Shown piece after piece: positions 49,425 to 60,444 of a DNA stretch of 64,000 nt. Position 1 is the stretch's first letter. Each line of letters starts with the position of its first letter. The notes below the pieces were generated by a model. That model searched no databases and was not told the origin of the DNA. It worked only from the letters and a program-made list of their open reading frames with translations. Source of the stretch: Nemophila menziesii (Eukaryota > Streptophyta > Magnoliopsida > Boraginales > Hydrophyllaceae); the NCBI GenBank assembly GCA_029959085.1, contig JARWIR010000017.1, forward strand, positions 20,821,507 through 20,885,506, written 5' to 3'. The translations under genes and the position numbers were made by a program.

Positions 49425-49790
49425 TGGAGTCGTCAAATTGCTCCGAAATTATGTAATTTTCTATGGAAGACTGCAAGAAATGCATTCCCTACTAATGAAA
49501 ATAGAGTACAAAGAAATTTAGCAACCAAAGCTACCCTTTGGATGTTAATATACAAAAAGTCAAACACATTATATTCCATTCAGATCATGCAAGAGCAGCT
49601 TGGATGGATAGCCTGTTTAGTTACCTAAATTTTTTGCCAAATCTATTAAGAGCAGAAGAAAATGAAAAAGACTGACGTCTTCATTGCTTATCTAGTTTGG
49701 CACATTTATTCACAAGAAATAATTTAATCTATCATAATGATAACCTTGATCCTTTAAGGACGGTAAATAACCATATTTGACCCTATGATG
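49425..49790 (+). pseudogene. LINE ORF2 zf-RVT domain fragment, frameshifted
   Basis: The frame from 49425 reads WSRQIAPKLCNFLWKTARNAFPT, the zf-RVT region found after reverse transcriptase in plant LINEs. About 40 codons on, the match continues in another frame as HIIFHSDHARAAWM, the equivalent of the 'HllF.C..ar..W' segment; the intervening CxxC cysteines are gone. So it carries at least one deletion or frameshift. Confidence 0.65.
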
Positions 49791-50939
49791 AATTAGGATT
49801 GGCTAATTAAACTAAATCTAAGAACGATCAAATATTTGAATAAGAAATTAAATTCATCTTGGTGTATAACATTAACGAAGTTGGCCCCTACAACTAAAAT
49901 GGGCTCAACTTAAGTGTTAGTTTGACCCCCATTGTCTGATGTAACTAAGAACAAATTTAAATTGTAATTATGCTGGGAACCTGGTTCTTTGTTCATCTCA
50001 CAATCTTATTAAAGCTAATGATTTGATAGTTTGTGCATACCACTAGACTTGCAAAATAGCTCGGGTTTTTACTCCCGTCTCAGGCCCCTCACACTTTGAT
50101 GTATTCAGTTTAGACCCTATTGTTACAAGTCCGATATTAGCTACCGTCTCAGGCCCATTACGGTCTGATGTTTGTCCATGACCTTTATATTGTAATGCAA
50201 CCCCCGTAATTTCTTCTGTTTGAGGCCATATTCAAACATATTTCAATATTAATGGTAGGATGGTGTGACCTTTCTCAGACCCCCAATAGAACCCACCTTA
50301 TAGTGGTTGCTTCAAAATATACTGTGACATGACTTATGATTCGACGATTGTCTTGCGACGGTTAGTTGTATCATGTATGTTAGAAATGTAGGTGGAAATA
50401 TTATTGAAGGTAAAACATAGAGATATAACGCCTAACTCTCGATCAAAACGAAAACAATTGGATTAGTCTTTGCTTGTACAATAACAGAGAACTTTCCAAA
50501 TAGAACTATCTCCGTAGAAAGCGTTTGAACGAGAATTATACATTCCATCTTGGACTCGACCTTCAAATTAGAAAAAATAATTTGTAAATTAATAGAGGAG
50601 GTATCTTACTATAAAAGTATGTGTGTAATATTTCCTTTTCTCTTATTTGTAGCAAAGACAATTCCTTATCTAATTAAATGACAAAACATAAGTGATACGT
50701 CGATTTATTTAGTCAATATGCTATAAATCCGCTTCACAACTCTTTTGTTACCTTGTGATGGAGATCCACTAGCACGTTTAATCTTTTGCACCTTTTGAGC
50801 CATTTTATTGATGTTTATCATTTAAAAAAAGGTTGAATTATCTATAGGGTTTTGGAGACTATTTTAGTGTCACAAAAGTAACATTCTATTTCTTCTTCTC
50901 TAAAGAGGCCTCTAAGATGCTCATTGTCATGAATACCCT
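49791..50939. other. Unresolved intergenic sequence
   Basis: No gene or RNA seen. 'cgtctcaggccc' occurs twice (about 50,088 and 50,144) near similar 'ctgatgt' text, suggesting a short decayed duplication. Confidence 0.35.
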
Positions 50940-52420
50940 GATAGTGTATAAGACAAAAAAATAAACCCCGACCTAAAAAAAAGACAAAAAATAGATTCTT
51001 TACTCTCATCCATTACTAATTTTCTCTCTCCTTTTTTATCATTTTTTCTCTCTCCTCCTCATTAAGTATCAATAATTTCCAGCTCCGACAACAACCATCG
51101 ACTATCGCTGATCACCGCCAACCACTGCCGACCACCACCGGAAAAAGTACTGAGTAGGGCTGCACAAAACGAACCCACCATCCGTAAACCCGCGCCACCT
51201 GACCCAACCCAACCCGAAAAAACCGAACCCGCACCCCTGGTGGCCCGTTAGGGTCCAAAAATTATTATTTTTGAGTTTGGGTCGGATCGCGGGATCGGTC
51301 CAGCCCAACCGGCGGGTTTAACACACGATCCAAAATATTGGGCATTTTTTTATACTGTCTTATGTAGCCCACTTATTTTATATGTTATCCAGACTTTTTT
51401 TTGTTCAAAGATTTATCCAGCCCATTTGTTATTACTTTATCTACCCAGCCCATTATCCACTACCCTATATATAGCATATACTCATCAGAAGATTCATTTG
51501 CTCTTCTTTCTTCTGTAAAACGTTTCTTTTCTTCTCTCAACTCTTTCTATACTTTCTGTACAAAAGAAAAACTCTCTCCGCGATTTCTCTTCTCTAATTA
51601 ATCATTTCACCATTGTTTTATATATGATATTAGTTTATTATGATAGATTTGTTAGTCTATTTTTATATATATTAGATTCAAAATAATGTTTATTGATTTT
51701 TTTACTTATATGGATCTATCACTATAGATCTATATTTTCCAACTATAGATCTATATTTCCCAAGAATAGTAGCTTAATATTTTGATTACATATCTTTTTT
51801 TTATGTAATTTTTTATATTTATATCTTAGATTTATATAAATATAATTCAGAATATATAAAATTAATAGTAGACTATATTTTATTTAATATTATTTTGAAA
51901 AGTATACTATATTTTTATTAGATTTATAGTTGTTTACAGATAATAGTTATATATTGTATTTTAATTGATTAATTTTAGCTTTTTATGTATTTTTAGTGAA
52001 TTTGATAGCATATTGACCAAAATTTGACTTTACCCGAACCCGGCCCAAACCCAATCTGAAATCGACGAACCCGAACCGATGGATTTTAAGAGTTAGGGTT
52101 GGGTTTAGGGTTTTAAATTAGTGAACCGAGGGGTGTTGGGTTGGGTTTAGGGTTTACCACTTCGGGTCGGATAACCGACCCGTGTGCAGCCCAAGTACTG
52201 AGTATCGGAAAAAGTTACCGAGTCAACGGAAAAAGTGATAAGTATTCGATTTTTTTATTGAGTAACTTTACTGAGTATGCTCGTATGCTCAGTAACTTTA
52301 CTGAGTATGCTCAATAACTTTACCGAGTATTCGGAATATTTTATTAAGTATTTGAATTTTTTTATTTAATATTTGTGAATTTAATTGAGTATATGAGAAT
52401 TTTAGTAGAAATAAAAAATT
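50940..52420 (-). mobile_element. Second copy of the 'ctcagta' repeat, split by a hAT-type insertion
   Basis: 50,940-51,146 and 52,203-52,420 together match 40,790-41,220 in reverse orientation: 'gacaaaaaatagattc', gagagaaaaa tracts, 'ttccagctccgac', 'accggaaaaagt', then repeated 'actgagtatgctc' words. It lacks the G/C-richer core and 38-bp repeats of the other copy. The outer boundaries are tentative. Confidence 0.6.
51147..52202. mobile_element. hAT-type non-autonomous element with target duplication
   Basis: Body 51155-52194 (1040 bp). Termini tagggctgcaca and tgtgcagcccaa give an inverted repeat of about ten bases. The flanking direct repeat gtactgag (51147-51154 and 52195-52202) is the duplicated target; two preceding bases also match. 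The ends are rich in 'aacccgaaccc'-type words, including gggtttaggg, which resembles but is not a telomere array. The interior is AT-rich with no transposase frame. Confidence 0.8.
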
Positions 52421-52599
52421 AAATATAATATATGAGTTTAAAACCTAGGGTATGTGTATTGATATTATTAGGGTAGGTTCATTTAATTTTAATTTTGGAT
52501 GGAAGTATTTTCCAAATAACAAAACATGTTATATTTGGGCATGTTGGTATCATCTTTTTGTAATTCTTAAATGTTGGGCTCGAAATTCAGTCCAGCCCA

Positions 52600-52964
52600 A
52601 ACAATACTCCACCTATTTCAAGAAGTCAAATAAATCAGAAGCATACAATTCGAAGCGCGTGAGTGTTCGCTCTATACTCGCCTACCGCTTTCTCAGCTCA
52701 CTCTCACTTCTGCAGGTATGTATGTATCTATCTATATCTCTATATATCTGCTTCAGTTTCTTAATTAGGTTTCTCAATTTATCAATTCATCACTCGAATA
52801 TACTTTTTTTCATGTTTCAATATGTACACATAAAGCTAGGGTTTTGTTACGATCTTCAGTTTCCCCAATTATTAAACTTAATTGCATAAAGAATCAATTT
52901 TTACTTCATATTATGTGCGATTCTGTTAATATGAATTTTCAATTTCTGTAGTTAGTTAGGAAAA
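52600..52964 (+). promoter_or_regulatory. 5' UTR with intron of the SWP73-type gene
   Basis: A good donor (tgcag|gtatgtatg, intron from 52716) and a good acceptor (tttctgtag, intron end 52951) enclose a pyrimidine-rich 236-bp intron 13 bp before the start codon. Plant housekeeping genes often have such leader introns. The transcription start is not identified; a short open frame at 52452-52889 spans leader and intron and is not a gene. Confidence 0.6.
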
Positions 52965-54568
52965 ATGCAAAACCCTAATCAGCCAAACCAACAATCCCAT
53001 TTTCAAGCGCAATTACAAGCTCAAGGTGGGGCCCACTTTCCGGGACATTTCCGATTAGCTGATTCTCAAAGTCAAGCTTTATCCCAAGCTCAAGGTTTAG
53101 CTCATGCACAAGCCTTTGTGCAGTTTCAAAATTCGGGTCTAAATGCTAACATGGGTGTTTCATCACCTGCTGCTATGTCCACTCCTGGTACAGCCGCGAG
53201 TGTAAAACGTGGATCATCTCAGAAACCACCATCAAGACCTTCCGGTGGTGGTTCCGGTCATGGTCAAGGTCAAGCCATGGCTTCCCCTATGAAAACCATG
53301 GAACTCACACCAGCTGTAAACAGAAAAAAACGAAAACTTTCCGATAAAGAACTTCCCGATAAAGTTGCAGCTATTTTACCTGAATCAGCTCTTTATACTC
53401 AATTACTCGAATTCGAATCTCGTATAGACTCAGCCATGTCAAGAAAAAAAGTTGATTTCGATGAATGCAGAAAAAACCCAATCCGCATTCAAAAAGCTAT
53501 GCGTGTATACATATTCAACACATCTACTAACCAAACCGGAGATAAAAAATCCGACGAGCCACCTACTTGGTCGCTAAAACTCGTCGGAAGAATACTAGAA
53601 AACGGATCAGATCTTTCCGGAACAAGCGAGTCAAAACCGAGCATTTCATACCCAAAATTCTCATCTTTCTTCAAAAAAATCACTATATACTTAGATCGTA
53701 ACATATACCCAGACAATCAAATAATACTATGGGAAAGTTCTAGATCCCCTGCACAACATGACGGTTTTGAAGTGAAACGAAAAGGTGATAAAGAATTTAC
53801 AGCTGTAATTAGACTCGAAATGAATTATATCCCGGAAAAATTCAAACTCTCACCTGCTTTACAAGAACTTCTCGGTTTTGAATACGAAACACGTCCAAGA
53901 ATATTAGCTGCACTTTGGAATTACATAAAATTACGAAAATTACAAATCCCAGGTGATATTACTTCATTCATGTGTGACCCACATTTAAGAAAATTATTCG
54001 GTGAAGAGAAGCTAAAATTTGCGATGGTTCCGCAAAAAATAACTCCTTATTTAACTGTACCACAGCCTATACATATCGAGCATAAGATCAAGCTTTCTGG
54101 GAATATTCCTTCAGGTGAATCATGTTACGATATACTTGTTGATGTTCCTCTTACATCAGTATCATCGAAAGAAAATGTTCCGTTCTGGTCTAATTTTGAA
54201 AAGAATAAGGAAATTGATGTGTGTGATCAAGCGATAAGTGGCGCGTTAAAGAAAATTCATGATCATAGGAAAAGACGCGCTTTTTTTCTAGGGTTTAGTC
54301 AATCACCTGGGGAGTTTATTAATTCTTTATTAACTTCTCAAGCTCGAGATTTAAAAGTTGCTTCAGGTGAAGCTAGTAAAAATGCTGAGAAAGAACGAAG
54401 ATCTGAGTTTTATAATCAACCATGGTAAGAATTAGAATCTAAAAATTTGATTTGAAATAGTTTTAATTGTTAATTTTTTTTAATGTATTGGACAGGGCTG
54501 ATGATGCGGTGATTCGGTATTTGAATCGGAAGCCTTTATCTGGTAATGAAGGTGGTGGAAATAAATAA
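52965..54568 (+). CDS. SWP73: SWI/SNF subunit SWP73/BAF60-type, SWIB domain protein
   Basis: Exons 52965-54424 and 54496-54568, with a GT-AG intron that splits the TGG codon; 510 residues in all. Residues 1-60 are rich in Gln and Ala, 80-110 in Gly/Ser, and 118-125 form a basic NRKKRKLS patch that could serve nuclear import. A conserved BAF60 core follows ([15 protein letters not shown], about 141-155), then the SWIB domain at about 291-370 ([20 protein letters not shown] through LTVPQPI). The C-terminus includes [14 protein letters not shown] and ends [20 protein letters not shown]60/SWP73 proteins are accessory subunits of SWI/SNF chromatin remodellers that link the complex to transcription factors (established knowledge); Arabidopsis has SWP73A and SWP73B. 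Which paralogue this is cannot be told. The gene looks intact. Confidence 0.95.
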
Positions 54569-55571
54569 TTAATCTTAGTTGGTTTTAGTATGTGTTTGTC
54601 AGTTTATTTAATTTAGTGTTGTAAGTTATTTATGGAGTTGTTTAATGAAGATATTTGTGTGTGTTTTTATTTTGAAATTGTTGGATGTTCGTATGTAGAA
54701 ATTGAATTGAATGGGTAGATCTATAACTGTATGGAAATTACCAGTTAAGTATTGCAATTTTAAATTGTTATAATAATCTTGGGCAAATATTAAAACCTTA
54801 TGAAGCAATAAAAATGCAGCCTCAAGCGTAAACATAATTTCAATACTATACCATTGCACAATTTATTTTACAGAAACACCACACGTAAGAAAAAGATGAG
54901 AACTTTGAGGGATCATTCCAGGTTCAAAATTGTCGAAGAGGGACTTGAAATCAATTCAAATATTTATGTCATGAGAATCAGTTTCTTTTATAGAACAATG
55001 CTAAATCAATTGAAGATGTTACAATCAAATAGGGGTTATTTAATAAAAGAAGCAGAACTTAATTCTTTACAACTTTTACAATGAAATCCCCTGTTACATA
55101 ATATCAAAGAATAATATAAGAGCATTTTGAGTTTAAAAGACTCTTCAGTACTGCTTGTTTAATGTTCCTCTTCTTCGGCTTATCTTGATATTCATCAATT
55201 TTTTTCTCTACTTGATTACTCGTCTTCTTTTCATATTATCATAAATAGATTTTTTTTTTGTCATCGATAGAATTTAACTTAAAAAATTAGCCTTAATAAT
55301 TTATGATCAAGATTTAACTTTAATATTTACTTTTGGAGCTAGTTTATGCGGAAAAGGAGTTTTTTGTACGCGCCTCACGCGCCACGAATAAATCTCCTTC
55401 CCGTTTTGGTGGGCCAAGCGTGTAACAACATTTCAAAGCCAAATCACACCAAAAATCCCTTTTATTTCATTCTTTTTTCAGCCTATTTTCCCGATTTGCT
55501 TTTCTAAATTTCGCTTATTCTTTCTTCAATCTTCTTCGCTTTTTCTATTTTCTTTTCTTTTCTGCGCTACG
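54569..55571. other. 3' UTR of the SWP73-type gene and intergenic sequence
   Basis: A polyadenylation-like AATAAA lies at 54807-54812, 239 bp after the stop. The rest shows no gene. The last ~200 bp before 55,572, pyrimidine-rich, may be the leader of the following LINE. Confidence 0.45.
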
Positions 55572-57592
55572 ATGACCAAATCAACACGGGCTGCACAAAA
55601 GGATATTACTAGGATCATATTTGAAGATAGTAATAAAGCTTCGGGTAAGATCGCTAGTAATTTGGACAATAACAACGGGTCACAGAGGACTGAAAAAGGA
55701 AAGATACAGGTGAGGAATAATCAAACAAATAATTCCGTCAATAATAAGCTGGTAGGTAAAGAGAAACCGAGTGGTAGTAGCAATGAGGTCAATGTACCGT
55801 TAATTGAAGTTGAGAAGTCGATTCATACTTCGACAAGTGCACCGGAACAGGTAATTCAGACTCCGAAGGTAGAATTGAGAGATTTGTTGGGTACTGATGA
55901 GGAATCTAGAGTGCAAGGTACTACTAATAGGAAGTGGGAAAATCTATTTGATGATAGAATTAAAGAGAACTTTAAGCTGGAATTCCATAAACCGGTTAAC
56001 ACAGAGGGTAAGAAGGTAGTATGTCCACCAAAGGAGGTGTTTGATGAAGGGGATGAGGTGTGGAAGAATTACTTAATTGGTAAATTCATTGGATCACCGC
56101 CATAGTTTTATATGATTACAAATCTGGTTAGATATCAGTGGAAGGACTTTGGTAAGATTTCTGTTAAATCATGTGGAAATATGTTCATTTTAAGTTTGAT
56201 AGTGGTGAAAACTGTAGTATATCTTTTGAACAAATTTGGCATGTAGGTGGGAAACCAATTTTTTTCAGGAATGGAATGGGAACTTGCAATTTGGAAAGGT
56301 AGATATACACAGTGTGCCATTGTGGGTTAAATAGAGGAACATCCCTATAAATTTGTGGACAAAGAAGCCTAGGTTACATAGCTAGTGGAGTGGGTAGACC
56401 TATCCAAATGGACCCTGTAACTGAAGCTAAGAATAGGTTGGGTTATGCTCGTGTATGTGTAGAGGTTGAGCTGAAGGAGGAATTACCTAAAGTAGTATAT
56501 GTGGATACATGATTGAAAAAATTACATGAATTAGAGGTGCTATATGACTGGAAACCCAACCAGTGTCCTAAGTGTAAGAGTATAGAACATATGAGTATAG
56601 AACATATGAGTTGTAAGATTGAGAAAGTGTGGGTTCCAAAAGTTACTCATAATAAACCGATAGAGAAGGAAGAGATGGATAATAATAAACCGATAGAGAA
56701 GGAAGAGATGGATATGAAAAAGGGTATAAGTACAGAAACTGAGGGTAAAAGTACAGAAACTGAGGGTAAAAGTGAGGAAACACCAAAAAACATGGAGGAA
56801 TTTTGGAAGTATGTGACTAAGAGACCAAAAGATAGAATGGAGCAAGTTGTAGTTATGTATCACCTATAACTGAGGAAAACTCTTTTAAAGTCCTTAATAG
56901 TCCACTTTCTGCATTAGATGATGATATATTGTGCAGAAGGGGGAGAAACAAACTCGAATTTTATGTTTAATAACAAAGTTGTATTTTAGAGACAAAAGGT
57001 CAATATTATAACATGGAGAAAATTATGAAGGAAAACCACTCTGCATACAATATAATACATAACTATAATAGTACCTATAAAGGGAGGGTTTGAATATTAT
57101 GGAAACAAAGTGAGGTGCATGTCAATTTCATAGAAGTAACTGATCAAGATATTGTGGTGGAAGTGGTTGATAAAGGGGATAATAGAAGTATTGTTTTAGT
57201 GGTTATCTATGCTAGTAATGATGATAAAGAAATGAAGATACTATGGAAGAATATGGTTAGATGGAGTAATTTGTATAGAGGTAGAAGATTTGGATGTAAT
57301 GGTGATTATAATAAAATCTTGAGGATAGAGGAAAGGTTACACTGTGATGAATTGAATGAGTATGCTAAACAATTCATTAACTGTGTTGAGGAATCTAAAC
57401 TGTATGAACATAATAGTTGTGGGAATTTTTACACTTGGACTAATAGAAGTGTAGTTCAGCTAAGAGCTAGTAAAATAGATGGACTGCTAATTAATGCTAA
57501 GTGGTTTGATGAAGTGAATTCAAATGTATTATGTTTAGCTCCTTCAACATCTGATCATTGTGCACGTTTGGTTAAAATAGGTGCATCACAAC
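55572..57592 (+). pseudogene. LINE (L1-type) ORF1 and endonuclease part of ORF2, broken
   Basis: The ORF1 start at 55572 gives 177 residues ending in an in-frame TAG after KFIGSPP. The frame continues in pieces (TNLVRYQWKDFGKI, RPIQMDPVTEAKNRLGYARV) like the DUF4283 region of plant LINE ORF1, then a zinc-knuckle start CPKC at about 56570. Three short in-frame tandem duplications follow (IEHMS, KPIEKEEMD, STETEGK). From 57115 a frame resembles the apurinic-type endonuclease of ORF2: CNGDYNKIL, then YTWTN, KIDGLL and TSDHC near 57,560. Reverse transcriptase is absent because an Athila-like LTR begins at 57593. Several stops and shifts make it dead. Confidence 0.85.
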
Positions 57593-59130
57593 TGATATCT
57601 CCTCATTTGTGATGAATTAATATTAAGATGAGACATCATTTTTAGTGTTTTAGAATTCCTTCTGGTCGATTTTATTATGAATTATTACACTTTCCTATTT
57701 CTAGTCTTGATTTAACGAATTATTATTTTAGAGCATATTGGGTTTAATTATTTATTTAGTGTAAAGCTTTAAAGATATATTTGGAGATTAATTAATTACC
57801 AAGTCAATTCTAAGAGATAAGGAAAGAAGATATGCATGGCAATTGGAGATAAGGAAACAAAAGCTAAATTATGGAAATATAAAGCTGCCAAATAAATCTG
57901 AATTTCACCACCACGACCACAAACTGGCTTGTATCTCAAAATCAGTGAGGAATTTTGGAAGAACGGTCAAGAACAAAGTTAAAGATCTTTTTGAGACGAT
58001 GAATTTCGACTACTCATACGCGTCAAACGGATAAGTATTGAAGCTGTTAGGACCAAAACAAAAACAGGGCTGATTTCATATTTTAGGGTTACGAATTTGA
58101 GTTGGGCTTGGAGTCCATTACTTACCTTCTCTTTCAGGAAAACGAATTAGGTCTTCTACACACCTATAAATACACCCTTATATCACTTGTAAATCATCCT
58201 TTCCTCCCATTAATTAGTCCCTAGGTTTATTATCATTAGAGTTATTGAAGAGAGTAAGATGACATCTTTTATTATTTCTTTTAGTTTATTTTCTTCAGGT
58301 ATGAACTAATTTTCCCATAGCTTGGGTTTTGCATCATGTATAATCTCTGAATTCTATTTTCTTTCTATCTAAGTTTCTTTGGGAATTATATGTTTTAATC
58401 TGATATTAGCTTCTTACCTTTATATTTGTTTATGTGTTTTGATTTAATGACTGTTTTCCTTGCTAGTGCACGAGTATAGGATTACCTTAACAGTAGTTAG
58501 ATGATCACCTTAGCTGGGTGTCTAATTACTGAAACACCACATAACGTCTAGTGTCCGAAATTGGGCTTGACAACACTAATTCTAACTAGATAGGCATTAG
58601 GGTATATTTTAACCTCTATCACCATGTTTGGAATTGTTTGCTTAGGAACCTAGTAGCGTAGGATAACCCTATTTGAAACAGCCTCGTGGTGTGTCCGTAG
58701 CCCCCTTAGTCCCTCTCAAGGTCTAAGAGAGGGAATTTAGAACCCTGACTAAGTATCTAAGAGCTAATTATCTCCCTTATAAACTAGAATTTGATAGAAA
58801 GAATTAGAAGGATTAGTGCATACTAGCAAAACCTAAGCTATACTTCTCATCTCATATTTCTTATCTTTTATTTTATTGTCTTTTATTTTCTTATTTTAAT
58901 CAATCATCTCTCAATCGTTCCTATTTATTTTCTGTCTTTTAATTAATTACTTTCTACTCGTAATTTCTGCTCATTCGTATAACACACTAAGTCCCAGAGA
59001 ACGAATTCAACTTATCATTAAAACTTGCATAGGTCCTGTTATACTTGCAGTACCGTGCTTGTCTAGGGTGAGAGTGCATTGTTTTCTGGCTTATTTTTAT
59101 CTTATTTTTATAACACCCTACGCGACACCA
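57593..59130 (+). mobile_element. 5' LTR of Athila-like element A
   Basis: It starts TGATATCTCC and ends CACCA (TG...CA), 1538 bp, directly followed by a primer-binding site. It is homologous to the LTR at 60445-61967 at both ends ('gagacatcatttttagtg', 'gagcatattgggtttaatt', 'ttatcattaaaacttgca'). The first ~45 bases form an inverted repeat (TGATATCTC with GAGACATCA). It interrupts the LINE endonuclease frame. Confidence 0.85.
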
Positions 59131-59136
59131 AGTTTT

Positions 59137-59154
59137 TGGCGTCGCTGCCGGGGA
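59137..59154 (+). other. Primer-binding site of element A
   Basis: tggcgtcgctgccgggga, six bases after the LTR. It resembles the Athila-type PBS complementary to the 3' end of tRNA-Asp, with two differences from the form I know (tggcgccgttgccgggga). Confidence 0.75.
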
Positions 59155-59378
59155 CTTGTGTCTCGTTAGCATGTGGGTTATCTATTTCGAGTAGTAGTTT
59201 TTAGTTAATTTTATTTTTCAGTTTTTTTTTTTTTTTTTTTTTCAGATTTAGGCTTGTGGTTTGCTTTAGTCTTTTTAAGGTTTCAACACTGAATCTTTTG
59301 CCTCATTTACCGGAGCTCGAAAGGTGCTTTAGACCTTACAATCGACGTATTTGTGAAGAAAGAGCCTTAAGAAGAGCT

Positions 59379-60444
59379 ATGGCAGACATACCAGATCCAG
59401 TATATCCGAGAGTCCTTGGTCCATTTGGACATTTACAACCACCACCGGTAGGAGGTAAAGGAAATAACAATAATCAGAACCGAGTTGAGAAAGACCTCCC
59501 AGGCTTGGGAGTACCGTTTCATGCCGTTAGGTTACCGTCCTCCAGAGATCCAGAACATTAAATTTAGACCCAATTCGGGCATGCTCATTCAGTTTCAAAG
59601 TTTTGGACTCTACAGTGGTACATCAATTCAAGATCCGGTAAGAGCGATTCAGAAGTTTATGCAGATTTGTGATGCTTATGTTACTCTAGGCATTACACGC
59701 AAGCAACTGTATTGTCATATGTTTTCGTTCTTTTTGACCGGTAAAGCTGGTGAGTGGCTAGATAGGCAACCACCAGGAACTATTAATACATGGACAGAAC
59801 ATCAAGCCGCTTTCTTTAACCGTTTTTATCCGAAGAGTATGAGACTCAAAGACCAAAGCGAGCTTGCAAAGTTTTGTCAAGAGAATGGAGAAGAAGTAGG
59901 AGAAGCATGGACAAGGTTTCAACAGAATTTAGCTAGATGTACCCTCCATAGTTATACCCCATCTCTACAATTAGCTATATTATATTAGGGTATCAATAGA
60001 GAAAGTAGATCAAAGGTAGATAATCTTGGAAAGGGAAATTTCGTGTCCATGGATCCTGTAGAAGCCGCCGAAGGTTTCGAAAATATTATCGAACAAGAAA
60101 GGAGTTGGCCATCTTCACGAGCTCCTATTACAAACTGCAAACTCAGTCCAATTATCCGTATTAGAAAATCAAATCAAAGAAGTTAAGCTTGAGATGCAGA
60201 GAAATTTAGCCGCAGCAAATATAGTGCAAGAGGCACAAGGTTGTCGACAGTGTGGGGTTACAAATCATACATGGGAAAAGTGCGAAGGAAATCCACAATA
60301 TGTTTATATCATATCCAACCGAGGAAATTATCAATTTGGTAACAGAAATCATCCGGGTATGCAATATTCAAATCCACAGGGGGCCGCTAATCCTGGTCAT
60401 TATCAACCTCGTCCCCAGAACAACTCTTTCGAATCAAGAGGTCA
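59379..60444 (+). pseudogene. gag of Athila-like element A, frameshifted and truncated
   Basis: ATG at 59379 opens MADIPDPVYPRVLGP, which ends at a TAA near 59,560; the gag match continues in another frame (GTSIQDPVRAIQKFMQICDAY, FLTGKAGEWLDRQPPGT, FNRFYPKSMRL). A TAG at about 59,986 stops it where the sister has FYNGLDRES. After a further frame change a zinc knuckle C-RQ-C-GVTN-H-TWEK-C lies near 60,241-60,282. Then the coding sequence is cut by the LTR at 60445. Structural gag of an LTR retrotransposon; not functional. Confidence 0.85.

Noticed and set aside
51155..52194. Interstitial telomere repeat
   Set aside because: Only isolated 'gggtttaggg' words within a longer 'aacccgaaccc' texture of a hAT-type element; no array of the plant telomere unit.
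52452..52889. 145-residue open frame upstream of the SWIB gene
   Set aside because: It crosses the leader exon and the 5'-UTR intron, has no domain, and is explained by the gene's leader.
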